Below, in pieces: positions 10,798 through 20,458 of a stretch of DNA of 57,539 nt. Position 1 is the stretch's first letter, and every line of letters begins with the position of its first letter. The position numbers and the translations under genes are program-made. Below the pieces are notes generated by a model. The model did not search any database. It was not told the DNA's origin and was given only the letters and a program-made list of their open reading frames with translations. Origin of the DNA: Candidatus Pacearchaeota archaeon (GTDB lineage: Archaea; Nanobdellota; Nanobdellia; Pacearchaeales; GW2011-AR1); NCBI GenBank assembly GCA_017609085.1, contig JAFCEO010000002.1, positions 1 to 57,539 of the forward strand, in the 5' to 3' direction.

Positions 10798-11169
10798 ATG
10801 AGTGAAGTTACAATCGGAGGGATAATAAAGACCGCCATAGTGTCTGCTTTTACAATAGCGGCTGCTTTAATTTGGAAAGATGTAATAATTGAAATTATAA
10901 CTATGTTTGTTCCAGTTGAACAAAGATTTTTTTATAAACTGTTAGTGGCAATTATCGCAACAGCAATGATAATAGTCATAATTTACTTACTTCTAGAGGC
11001 TCAGAAAGAAACAGAAGTTGTTTTAAGAAAGTATAAAGATAGAAAACTTAAAGAAGAGATGTACAAGAAAAGAATAGAAATGTGGAAGAAAAAGCTCAAA
11101 AAAGAAAGAAAAAAACGAAAAAAACTCAGAGAGAAAATGAAAAAGTTAAAAAAAGCAAGAAAAAAATGA
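10798..11169 (+). CDS. DUF5654-like two-TM protein with Lys/Arg-rich tail
   Basis: TIGGIIKTAIVSAFTIAAALIWKDVI plus second TM segment; stop overlaps the next ATG. Confidence 0.75.
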   Translation: MSEVTIGGIIKTAIVSAFTIAAALIWKDVIIEIITMFVPVEQRFFYKLLVAIIATAMIIVIIYLLLEAQKETEVVLRKYKDRKLKEEMYKKRIEMWKKKLKKERKKRKKLREKMKKLKKARKK

Positions 11170-11795
11170 AACCTATAATTGTTATTAATTTTAAAACATA
11201 CAAGCAAGGCGAAGCAGCAATAAAACTGGCTAAAGCAGTTGAGAAGGTAGATAAAAATATAATCGTGGGTGTTCAAGCTTCTGACATCTACGAAATTGCC
11301 AAAACTACTAAACTTAAAGTTTATGCACAACATGTTGAATATTTTTGGCCAGGAAGACATACTGGTTATGTTTTGCCTGAAGCAGTAAAAAAAGATGGGG
11401 CTATTGGGACTTTCCTCAATCATTCTGAACACAAGTTAAGTTTTAAAATTTTGAAAAAGACAATCAAAAGATGCAGAGAAGCAGGATTAAAAGTTTTAGT
11501 TTTTGCTTCTTCGCTTAAAGAGGCAAAAAAAATCTCCAAGCTAAAACCAGATTACCTTGTTTATGAGCCCCCAGAACTTGTTGGGGGAAAAATTTCTGTT
11601 TCCAAAGCAAAACCTGAATTAATTGAAAAAATCGCAAAAAAAATTAAAATGCCCTTTTTAGTTGGGGCAGGCATACACAGTAGTAAAGATTTTAAGAAAG
11701 CTTTAGAGTTAGGGTCTTCAGGGATAGCGGTAAGTTCCTCAATCTGCAAAGCAAAAAATCCCGAAAAGAAATTAAGAATGTTACTGAAAACTTAA
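11166..11795 (+). CDS. tpiA: Triosephosphate isomerase
   Basis: Start moved to ATG 11166 (ORF-track start is inside the upstream gene). MKPIIVINFKTYKQGEA, GTFLNHSEHKLS, YEPPELVGG, VGAGI. Confidence 0.93.
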   Translation: MKPIIVINFKTYKQGEAAIKLAKAVEKVDKNIIVGVQASDIYEIAKTTKLKVYAQHVEYFWPGRHTGYVLPEAVKKDGAIGTFLNHSEHKLSFKILKKTIKRCREAGLKVLVFASSLKEAKKISKLKPDYLVYEPPELVGGKISVSKAKPELIEKIAKKIKMPFLVGAGIHSSKDFKKALELGSSGIAVSSSICKAKNPEKKLRMLLKT

Positions 11796-12426
11796 TTTCT
11801 CATTAGAAAATCGTCAAAACCCTTTTTCTTCGAAAATTTGAGAAAAGAGTCAGTCATTTCTAATATATGAGGATCCCTTATTATCTTCTTATGTTTTTTT
11901 CCAATTAAACGCAGCAAGGCTTGTCCGGCTAATAATCCTAATGCTTCAAATCTTGTTAAGCCATAATCCTCTTTAAATAATTTTAAATGTTCTAAAGCTC
12001 TTTCTAAAATAGCTACATTTTGAGGAGAAGGGTTTAGTAATGTCTTATCAATTATGCTCCAATCAGTAGTTCTCTTTTTGTAAAAATTAGGCAATTCTAA
12101 AGAATACTCCTGACATTTCACCCTTCCTAAAACATCTTCTTTTAAAGAGCACTCTAAAACATCTTTTTTAATTTGGAGACATCTTTTCTTCTTTTCCAGT
12201 TTCTGTAAAAACAAACATTTGTTCGATTAACTCCAACTCAACTCTATTTCTTTTTCCATTATAAACATAGTCTCTTTAGTAAACTCCTATTATTTTCGGA
12301 ATAATAATTACATTTTCATTTGACGTTCTAAAATCTAACTCTTCTAAAGAATTTACTTTTTTTGTTTTTCCTCTTAGAACTTCTCTTATCCTTCCAAATC
12401 CGAATGTATATTGTATTTCCATTTTA
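11792..12426 (-). pseudogene. Probable decayed hypothetical gene (3' 140-aa ORF plus disrupted 5' part)
   Basis: MEIQYTFGFGRIREVLRGKTKKVNSLEELDFRTSNENVIIIPKIIGVY* is followed in frame by RDYVYNGKRNRVELELIEQMFVFTETGKEEK, then a frame change into the 11792..12214 ORF (TTG start). Confidence 0.55.
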
Positions 12427-12590
12427 AATTAAAGTCTTCTTCTCGAGATGAAGAATTCACAATTCTAAAATTTTTAAAAGTTTTTATTTTTGTGGCTTTG
12501 TGTATAGTTTATGATATTATAAATTTGTTGTTTTCGATTTTGTAAAGGATTTTACAAAAAATTTAAAAATTTTATTATCTTTTTAAAAAC

Positions 12591-12857
12591 ATGAAAAACA
12601 ATCTAAAAGAGGTTATTATAGATTTAGATTTGCCAGGTTTTAATAAGGAAGATGTGAAAGTTAAAATTGGCAAGAGAGGTATAGCAGTAAAAGCAGAAAA
12701 AAAGCAAGAGAAGAAAATTCAGAAAAAAGATTTTTTTCACCGAGAAAAAAGTTATAAAAGTTTTAGTTATTTTACTACAGTGCCAAAAATTCGTCCAGAA
12801 AAAGCCAAGTTAAAATTTAGTAAAGGCAAATTGCAAATTAGAGCCTCTAAAGAGTAA
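12591..12857 (+). CDS. Small heat shock protein (Hsp20/alpha-crystallin domain)
   Basis: VIIDLDLPGFNKEDVKVKIGKRGIAVKAE...KLKFSKGKLQIRA. Confidence 0.85.
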   Translation: MKNNLKEVIIDLDLPGFNKEDVKVKIGKRGIAVKAEKKQEKKIQKKDFFHREKSYKSFSYFTTVPKIRPEKAKLKFSKGKLQIRASKE

Positions 12858-13001
12858 TTTTTTTAAAAGTGAACTTCTCTAATCCTATGAAAGAAGTAAA
12901 AGTAAGAATTTTAAAAGTCGGTTTTAAATGAAAACGTGTTAAAATTTTAAAGTAGAAGAAGAAAGAGAACTTTCAAACAATATTTATTAAGTTTCTAATA
13001 A

Positions 13002-15521
13002 CTATTTTACATATTCATCAATAATTTTTGCAATAAAAATAGCAAGAATAAAAGCTATTACAGCTCCTACAAGAAGGATAATCCAAGGATAAATTCCGAG
13101 AGGAGTTACTTTAAACAATTTATTTAAAGGAGTGTATATGATAATCATCTGCAACAATAGACTAAATCCTAAAGAATAAAGTAGAAGTTTATTATCTGTC
13201 CATTTTAATTTTTCTGTAGCTCTTATACTCCCTATTCTAACAAATTCAAAAAGAACAAATCCTGTAAATAAAGTTGTTCTTGCAATTAAGAAATCGAAAA
13301 AATGAAGTGTTAAAAAGAAGATGGCAAATAACATTCCTGTTTTTTTTAATCCTATTATCCCTATAGTGTATATAAGTTTCTTATTAATAATATGTTCAGA
13401 TTTTTTTCTTGGAGGCTTTTTCATAATATTTGGATTTGCAGGGTCAACTCCTAAAGCAAGAGCAGGCAAACCATCTGTAAGAAGATTTATCCACAAAAGA
13501 TGAACAGGCAAAAGAATTGGATATTTTAAACTTACAAAAAGAGTTGCGAAAAAGATTACGGCTACTTCTGCAATGTTACAAGTAAGAAGGTAGCTAACGA
13601 ACTTTCTTGTATTATCAAATATCCTTCTTCCCTCTTTGATTCCTGAGACAATTGTAACAAAATTATCATCCAACAAAACTAAATCAGAAGCTTGTTTTGC
13701 AACTTCTGTTCCCCTAATTCCCATTGCAATTCCTACATCTGCCTTTTTCAAAGCTAAAGCATCATTAACCCCATCGCCAGTCATTGCAACCACATTTTCC
13801 TTTTGCTTTAACACGCTCATAATCCGTAATTTCTGATCAGGAGTCAACCTTGCAAAAACATTCACTCCTTCATCAAGTTTTTTAATTAAGCCGCCATCAC
13901 TAATTTTTTCTAAATCTTCTCCAGTTAGAATCTCTGAAGTTTGAATATCTGTTTCAAGTGCGATTGCTTTTGCTGTAAGAGGATTATCTCCAGTGAGCAT
14001 GATGACTCTTATACCAGCCCTTTTACACTCACCAACCGCGGCCCCCACCCCTTTTCTCGGAGGGTCTATAATACCAACCAACCCAAGCCATATAAGATTC
14101 TCTTCGAGATTGTTTTTAGAAGACCCCTTCTTAATATTTTTATATGCAAATCCTAATACTCTTAAAGCATTATATGCAAATTTATTATTCATATTCAGAA
14201 TATCTTCCTTATCTTTTTTAGTAAGTGTTCTTACTTTGCCACCTTCTAATATCCTATTACATTTTTTAATTAAAACTTCTGGAGCGCCTTTCGAATATAG
14301 GGTATTCTTTTTTTCTTTTTCTACAACTACGCTCATCATTTTTCTCTCGCTACTAAATGAAATCTCGTAAATTCTTTTGTATTTTTCATCAAGCTCTTTT
14401 TTATTAAATCCAAATTTTTTGCCAAAATTGTATAAAGCTACTTCTGTCTGGTCACCAAGAAGCTTCTTTTCTTCAGAATAAATTTCTCGAACATTATTAT
14501 TCAAGACACAACACAAAAGCAACTCTCTTATTTTTTCTTTTCTTAAATTTTCTACCGAATATTCTCGATTATTAAAAAAAACCTTAACAACATCCATCTC
14601 ATTTTTTGTTAATGTTCCGGTTTTATCAACACATATTACACTAATAGCACCTAAAGATTCAGCTACTCCTAACTTTCTTATTAAGGCTTTCTTTTTAGCC
14701 ATAACTTTCGCTCCAATTGCTAAACTTAAGATTATAACGGCGGGCAATCCCTCTGGAATTGCGGCAACAGCCAATGCGATTCCGCTTAATATAGATTCAT
14801 ACCACCCGTATTTAACTAAACTTGCTAAAGAAGTTATAATTACTATAACCAAAATAATCCAAAAAAGTTTTTTACTTAAATTATCGACTTCTTTATAAAA
14901 AGGTGTTTTTTCCTCTTTAATTGTTTCAAGTTTGTAAGCAATTTTTCCAAGCCTTGTAGACATTCCTGTTTTTTTAACTATGGCCTTCCCATTTCCAACT
15001 ATCACAGAAGTATTCATATAAATCCAATCTTTATTTTTTTTAAGAACAGATTTTGATTCTCCAGTAAGAGTAGATTCGTTTATTTTCAGATTATTCGATT
15101 CTATAATTTCTGCATCTGCAGGGACTATGTCCCCTTCCGAAATTATAATTAAATCGCCAGGAACGATTTCTGAAGAATTGATTATTATTTCTCTTCCATC
15201 TCTTATTACTTTTGATTTTGGCTGAGCCATTTTTTGTAAGGCCTCAATACTCTTTTCAGCTTTATAATCTTGAAAGAATCCTGAAATTCCAGAGGCAAAA
15301 ACAATTATCAAAATTAAAACTATATCTACAATATTTCTTTCTTCTGAAAAAAACCCTAGAATTCCCAAAAGAATGGCAGCCACGATTAAAATTAAGATTA
15401 AAGGAGAAGTGAATTGAGAAAGGAAAATTTTCCAAGCACTTATTTTCTCTTTTCTTTGAATTTTATTTTTCCCGAATTTTTTTAATCTTCTCTTTGCCTC
15501 TTTTGTTGTTAATCCTTTCAT
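13002..15521 (-). CDS. P-type cation-transporting ATPase (P2A, Ca2+-type)
   Basis: ICVDKTGTLTKNEM, TGDGVNDALALKKADVGIAMG, LTGESKSV, C-terminal cation ATPase domain. Confidence 0.96.
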   Translation of the reverse strand: MKGLTTKEAKRRLKKFGKNKIQRKEKISAWKIFLSQFTSPLILILIVAAILLGILGFFSEERNIVDIVLILIIVFASGISGFFQDYKAEKSIEALQKMAQPKSKVIRDGREIIINSSEIVPGDLIIISEGDIVPADAEIIESNNLKINESTLTGESKSVLKKNKDWIYMNTSVIVGNGKAIVKKTGMSTRLGKIAYKLETIKEEKTPFYKEVDNLSKKLFWIILVIVIITSLASLVKYGWYESILSGIALAVAAIPEGLPAVIILSLAIGAKVMAKKKALIRKLGVAESLGAISVICVDKTGTLTKNEMDVVKVFFNNREYSVENLRKEKIRELLLCCVLNNNVREIYSEEKKLLGDQTEVALYNFGKKFGFNKKELDEKYKRIYEISFSSERKMMSVVVEKEKKNTLYSKGAPEVLIKKCNRILEGGKVRTLTKKDKEDILNMNNKFAYNALRVLGFAYKNIKKGSSKNNLEENLIWLGLVGIIDPPRKGVGAAVGECKRAGIRVIMLTGDNPLTAKAIALETDIQTSEILTGEDLEKISDGGLIKKLDEGVNVFARLTPDQKLRIMSVLKQKENVVAMTGDGVNDALALKKADVGIAMGIRGTEVAKQASDLVLLDDNFVTIVSGIKEGRRIFDNTRKFVSYLLTCNIAEVAVIFFATLFVSLKYPILLPVHLLWINLLTDGLPALALGVDPANPNIMKKPPRKKSEHIINKKLIYTIGIIGLKKTGMLFAIFFLTLHFFDFLIARTTLFTGFVLFEFVRIGSIRATEKLKWTDNKLLLYSLGFSLLLQMIIIYTPLNKLFKVTPLGIYPWIILLVGAVIAFILAIFIAKIIDEYVK

Positions 15522-15522
15522 T

Positions 15523-16674
15523 TTATTTCGTAATTTTCCATCTGACTAATAAATAAGAAAAAAGAAGAGGGATAACAAACGTAAAAATTATGCTTGAAGC
15601 CACAATAACGGAATACAAATCTACTCCAATCAATTCGTTTTCGAACAAAATTTTAATAATAATAAGGCTTGTACTAAATCTTACTGAAAGTCCTATCCCC
15701 ATCAAAATTGATTGTTTTATTCCGAGCTCTTTTCTTCCAACAACCCAGCTTCCAAAAATTTTCGCAGAATTAGAAACCACGACAACTAAAAGAATAAGTA
15801 AAGGAGAAGCTATAAGATATTTTATATCAAGAGATAAGCCTACCCATAAGAAAAAGATAGGTGCGAAAAAACCATAACACATTGTTTTTACTTCACTTTT
15901 TAAAAATCTTGACCTTTTTTCAGGAAGAAAGGTTTTAAGAGCGATTCCCGAAAGCAAAGCTGCTATTGCAGTAGCATGAGCATACTCCCCTACACCTAAA
16001 AATAAAAACAGAATAAAAAGAACAAACAAAAACAAAGTTTCAATTTCAAAAAAACTAAATTTATTTCCTTGTTTTTTTAATTTAGTAAGACCGAAAGTCA
16101 AACCAAACAAAATTAGAAGAGAAATTAAAATTAAAAGAGTGTTTAGATTGGAAGAAGCTTCTATTAAAAACATGGCTAAAATTAAAATAAAAATTTCTAT
16201 AATGTCATCTAAAGCCCCTATCCCAATTATATTCTGTCCCAATTTAGTATTCACTATTTTAAATTCATCCAGGATTGGCACTAAGATAGCTTCTCCAACA
16301 GTTGCAAATGATAATGCAACAATAAAAGAAATAAATAAAGGATAATGAAAAACAAAATGGACAAGAAGAGTTCCAAAAAATGCCTCAAGCAAAATAATAA
16401 AAAATGTTGATTTAAAAATAAACTTGCTTTGTTTTTTTAATCTTCTCAAATCTAATTCAAAGCCTATAATAAAAAGTAAGAAATACATCCCGAGTTCGGC
16501 GAGAAACTCAAATTCCTTTGAAGAAGTTATAGAAAAAAAAGGATTTTTAATTGCCATTAAAAAACCGACCAATAAAGAAGCAAAAATCCATGGAACACGA
16601 ATCTTTTCGATTAACTTTCCGATTAAAAAAGTAACCAAAAATACGACTCCAAAAAATAAAAATATATTCAACAT
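15523..16674 (-). CDS. Kef/NhaP-type cation:proton antiporter (CPA2 family)
   Basis: Multiple TM segments, SFATVGEAILVPILDEF and IGIGALDDIIEIF. Confidence 0.9.
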   Translation of the reverse strand: MLNIFLFFGVVFLVTFLIGKLIEKIRVPWIFASLLVGFLMAIKNPFFSITSSKEFEFLAELGMYFLLFIIGFELDLRRLKKQSKFIFKSTFFIILLEAFFGTLLVHFVFHYPLFISFIVALSFATVGEAILVPILDEFKIVNTKLGQNIIGIGALDDIIEIFILILAMFLIEASSNLNTLLILISLLILFGLTFGLTKLKKQGNKFSFFEIETLFLFVLFILFLFLGVGEYAHATAIAALLSGIALKTFLPEKRSRFLKSEVKTMCYGFFAPIFFLWVGLSLDIKYLIASPLLILLVVVVSNSAKIFGSWVVGRKELGIKQSILMGIGLSVRFSTSLIIIKILFENELIGVDLYSVIVASSIIFTFVIPLLFSYLLVRWKITK

Positions 16675-16698
16675 TTTGAATAATTTTAATTTTACTTA

Positions 16699-16896
16699 CT
16701 ATCTACACTTTTTTAAGAGAGGGCATGTCAGGATGGCTGTATTAATTAAAGCCCACAAAAGTAGCGAGCTAATCCACAAGTTTGCTTCTATTTTCAACAA
16801 ATACAGTACATAATACAACGAAATGAAAAAAGCCGCTTCAGCAACCACCCAGTATGCCTTCTCTGAACCTTTTTGTTTTTTAGATGGCATTTTCAC
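16699..16896 (-). CDS. Small membrane protein (65 aa)
   Basis: Two hydrophobic segments; convergent with no competing ORF. Confidence 0.5.
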   Translation of the reverse strand: MKMPSKKQKGSEKAYWVVAEAAFFISLYYVLYLLKIEANLWISSLLLWALINTAILTCPLLKKCR

Positions 16897-16945
16897 CTCC
16901 TTTATAATTGAATATGTTTTTAAACTTATAAAACTTTTTGCTTAG

Positions 16946-17047
16946 GGGCCTGTAGCTCAATGGATAGAGCATCCGCCTTCGGAAGGCAGATTATCATAGA
17001 AAACTTGTAGAAAGCGGACGATAGGGGTTCAAGTCCTCTCAGGCCCA
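16946..17047 (+). tRNA. tRNA-Arg(TCG) with 30-nt intron at 37/38 (16983..17012)
   Basis: Acceptor GGGCCTG/CAGGCCC; spliced anticodon arm TCCGC-CTTCGGA-GCGGA. Confidence 0.93.
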
Positions 17048-17085
17048 TTCACTAGATTTATAAATTAAAGAAACTTAAAAAAAAC

Positions 17086-18528
17086 ATGGGGAAAAAAGAG
17101 AAAGTTAAAGTTAGTTTCAATATAAATAAAAAAGAAAATTTTTCTAATTGGTATAGTGAAATTTTGGACAAAGCAGAAATAACTGATATAAGATATAACG
17201 TTAAAGGATTTGTAGTCATAAGACCTTTAGGTGCCTTTCTTATAGAGAATCTCTATAAACTATGGGAAACTGAATTACAAAAAAGAGGGCATTTTCCTGT
17301 TTTTTTCCCGACTGTAATTCCAGAAGAAAATTTTAAAAAAGAATCGCAACATATAGAAGGTTTCTCTCCAGAAGTCTTTTGGCTTGAAAAAAAGGGCGAA
17401 GAAAAATTAGCTTTAAGGCCAACAAGTGAAACTGCTTTCTATCAACTTTATTCTCTATGGATAAGAAGTTGGCGCGACCTTCCTTTGAAACTTTATCAAA
17501 GAGCAAATGTATTTAGATACGAAACTAAAGCAACACGTCCATTAATAAGGGCGAGAGAATTTTATTGGCTCGAAAGTCACAATTGTTTTGCAAGCAGGGA
17601 AGAAGCAGAAAAACAAGTTCAAGAAGATATAGAAACGACAAAAAAGATTATGTATCAAAAATTAGGTATACCTTTCTTGCCTCTTAAAAGACCTGAATGG
17701 GACAAATTTGCAGGAGCAGAGTACACTATTGGTTCTGATGTTTTAATGCCTGATGGAAAAGTAATACAACAGCCTTCTACCCATCTTCTCGAAAGAGGAT
17801 TTGCAAAATCATTTAATATAAAATTTACAAATAAAGAAGGAAAAGAGGAGTATGTATGGCAAACTTGTTATGGTCCAGCTGTATCCAGGATTTTAGCGTC
17901 ACTTATTTCAATACACGGAGACGATTCCGGATTGGTTTTACCATTTTGCATTTCTCCTATACAGGTAGTTATTGTTCCAATTTACACAATGAAAAATAAA
18001 AGAAAAATATGGAAAAAAGTGCAAGAAATAAAGAATAAACTGGAACAAGAAGGGATAAGAGTAAAAATAGATGACAGTGAGAAAACCCCTGGAGAAAAAT
18101 TTTACTTTTGGGAAGTTAGAGGCGTTCCTTTAAGAATCGAAGTCGGAGAAAAAGAACTCAAAGAAAAACTAACTTTATTTTTAAGAGATGAAAAAAGAAA
18201 GATCAAAGTTGATTTAAAAGAAATAAAAAAACAAGGACTTAATCTCGATAAAAGACTAAAAAGAAAAGCTGATAAAGAATTTAAAAATTCTATAATTAAT
18301 TGCAAATCTCTTGAAGAAGTAAAAAAGACACTAAGTCAGAAAAAAATAGCAAGGTGTAACTTTTGTTTTATAGACAAAAGAGGGGAAAAATGTGCGGAAA
18401 TCGTAGAAAAAAATTTTCTCGCTTTTGTTCGAGGAATTCGACATGATATCAAAGAAAAACCAACAGGAAAATGTGTCGTTTGTAATAAAAAGGCAAACGT
18501 TGTAGTTTATATCGCTAAATCCTATTGA
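17086..18528 (+). CDS. proS: Prolyl-tRNA synthetase (archaeal/eukaryal type)
   Basis: ALRPTSETAFY, LYQRANVFRYETKATRPLIRAREFYWLE, C-terminal Cys-rich Zn domain. Confidence 0.96.
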   Translation: MGKKEKVKVSFNINKKENFSNWYSEILDKAEITDIRYNVKGFVVIRPLGAFLIENLYKLWETELQKRGHFPVFFPTVIPEENFKKESQHIEGFSPEVFWLEKKGEEKLALRPTSETAFYQLYSLWIRSWRDLPLKLYQRANVFRYETKATRPLIRAREFYWLESHNCFASREEAEKQVQEDIETTKKIMYQKLGIPFLPLKRPEWDKFAGAEYTIGSDVLMPDGKVIQQPSTHLLERGFAKSFNIKFTNKEGKEEYVWQTCYGPAVSRILASLISIHGDDSGLVLPFCISPIQVVIVPIYTMKNKRKIWKKVQEIKNKLEQEGIRVKIDDSEKTPGEKFYFWEVRGVPLRIEVGEKELKEKLTLFLRDEKRKIKVDLKEIKKQGLNLDKRLKRKADKEFKNSIINCKSLEEVKKTLSQKKIARCNFCFIDKRGEKCAEIVEKNFLAFVRGIRHDIKEKPTGKCVVCNKKANVVVYIAKSY

Positions 18529-18556
18529 TATTTAGTAAAAGTTTTTTAAAGACAAT

Positions 18557-19495
18557 TTACTTTACAAAGAATTCGATAATTATAAATAAGACATAAATTA
18601 AAATTAAGCTTATACCTTCTAAAGTTTCAAGTTTTCTTCCTGTAATCAAAAAAGTCAGAAAAATAAATCCTGCTATAAACATAAATATCGCAGAAGTTAA
18701 AAACGGTAAAAAGGCGACTTCGATTGGAGAAATCAATGCTACAATTCCAAGGATTAGTGTAGAGTTAGCAAGTATTGTTCCTATTTCATCCCCAATTGCC
18801 ATCTCTTTATGCTTCAATTTTGATGCAAAAACTCCGAAAACAAGTTCGGGAAGGGTGGTAGCTATTGACAATAAAAAAAGACCAATAATTATTTTTGGAA
18901 AGCCTAATTCTGAAGCTATATTAAGAGAATATTTAACTACATAATTTGAAGAAAGATGCAAACTTACAAGTGCTATAAGGAAAACCAAAAGATAAAATAA
19001 TCTATTTTTTCTTTCCCCTGAACTTTTTATTTTTCTAGAATATCTTTTTCTTTTTTTTAGTACCCTATAGGCATTTATAGAGAAAAAGGAAAGTAAAATT
19101 AACCCATCAATTCTTGAAATGACTCTCCCGATTACATAAAGGATAATAATAAGAAATATTCCTGCTAACATAAAATAAGCATCTCTACTTATTTTTCTGT
19201 TTGTTTTTATTTCCTTGCTTAATAAAATAATTATCCCTGTAATTAAGGTTAAGTTAAGAATATTGGCTCCGATAACATTTCCTAAGCTAAGTCCAGAGTT
19301 GTTGGAAATTGCAGAAGAAATTCCGACAAATAACTCAGGTAAAGACGTGGCTATAGCCATTATAATAAAAGCAGAGGAAAATTCACTTATTCTCAAAAAT
19401 TGTGCTATCTTCTCTAAAGATTTTACAAGAAAAGAACCGCCGATTATTAACACTATGCATGATAGGGTGAAGTATAAAAGATTTATCACCAGCAT
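18557..19495 (-). CDS. CaCA-family Na+/Ca2+ antiporter
   Basis: Duplicated alpha repeats: AIATSLPELFVGISSAISNNSGLSLGNVIGANILN and SIATTLPELVFGVFASKLKHKEMAIGDEIGTILAN. Confidence 0.93.
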   Translation of the reverse strand: MLVINLLYFTLSCIVLIIGGSFLVKSLEKIAQFLRISEFSSAFIIMAIATSLPELFVGISSAISNNSGLSLGNVIGANILNLTLITGIIILLSKEIKTNRKISRDAYFMLAGIFLIIILYVIGRVISRIDGLILLSFFSINAYRVLKKRKRYSRKIKSSGERKNRLFYLLVFLIALVSLHLSSNYVVKYSLNIASELGFPKIIIGLFLLSIATTLPELVFGVFASKLKHKEMAIGDEIGTILANSTLILGIVALISPIEVAFLPFLTSAIFMFIAGFIFLTFLITGRKLETLEGISLILIYVLFIIIEFFVK

Positions 19496-19608
19496 TTTTT
19501 TGTATAAAGGAAAAAGGGTTTTTATATTTAATGAAAAAAATAAAAATTAGTCCATTCAAATTAGAAATAGAGTTTTATTTTCGAAAATTAGTGAAGTAAT
19601 AACATAAC

Positions 19609-20178
19609 TTACTTTCCTCTTCTTCCTTTCGCTCTTAAACTTGGCCTAACTTTCATTTCTCTTGATTTTTTTCTAAGACCTCTTGATTTTTTTGCTGCAC
19701 TGGTTAAACCTCTAAAAACTCTTCCTCTATTCTCTGGCTTACAAATCCAATTTATTGTAGGATCATTTTTTATTTCTGGCCTTTCAGGGTCAACCAAAAT
19801 AACTTCATAAAAGTAATGGAGACCATCTTTTCCTATGTTATAAGAATTTAATACTTCTAAATTTGGAAATTTTTTTTGTGCTCTTTGTTCAGCAACCCAT
19901 TTATAATTCATTTTAAGAGTTTTCCTTATTGTTTGTCTCTTGCTTCTTCTACCTTTTCTCCTTTTCGGTCTTTTTCTACCTCCCCTCCTAACTCTAACTC
20001 TGACAACTACGAACCCTTTTTTAGCCTTATATCCCAAATTTCTCGCTCTATCTAACCTTAAAGGTTTTTCAACTTTCACGACTGCTTCTGATTTTCTCCA
20101 CTCAACCATCCTTTCCCTTAAAGTCTTAACATCGGGCTTTTTCCATGCTTCTCTTAAAAAATGATAAAGTCCTTTCAT
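19609..20178 (-). CDS. rpl15e: Ribosomal protein L15e
   Basis: RLDRARNLGYKAKKGFVVVRVRVRRGGRKRPKRRKGRRSKRQ, NSYNIGKDGLHYFYEVILVDP, GLTSAAKKSRGLRKK. Confidence 0.97.
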   Translation of the reverse strand: MKGLYHFLREAWKKPDVKTLRERMVEWRKSEAVVKVEKPLRLDRARNLGYKAKKGFVVVRVRVRRGGRKRPKRRKGRRSKRQTIRKTLKMNYKWVAEQRAQKKFPNLEVLNSYNIGKDGLHYFYEVILVDPERPEIKNDPTINWICKPENRGRVFRGLTSAAKKSRGLRKKSREMKVRPSLRAKGRRGK

Positions 20179-20365
20179 GCCTTAATTAAAAAAAATTCGT
20201 TTTTAAATTTATTTGTTTTTAAAATAACCTCAAACAATCTTTTAGATTTGGAGAAAGAGTGATAAATTTTATAAAGGATTCTTCATAAAGCATCATATAG
20301 GCTGTAGCTTAATAAGGACCTTCATACTATAATAACTACATGTTTCATAAGGCTATAAAAAATAC

Positions 20366-20452
20366 GAGGCTGTAGCTCAGTCTGGTTAGAGCACTGCTCT
20401 GATATAATTTTCAGACAGGCAGGGGTCCGCGGTTCAAATCCGCGCAGCCTCA
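20366..20452 (+). tRNA. tRNA-Ile(GAT) with 12-nt intron at 37/38 (20405..20416)
   Basis: Acceptor GAGGCTG/CAGCCTC; spliced anticodon arm CTGCT-CTGATAA-GGCAG. Confidence 0.92.
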
Positions 20453-20458
20453 TTTAAG

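Noticed and set aside
11082-11165. N-terminal extension of TIM in the ORF track
   Set aside because: Overlaps the DUF5654 gene; conserved TIM start is ATG 11166.
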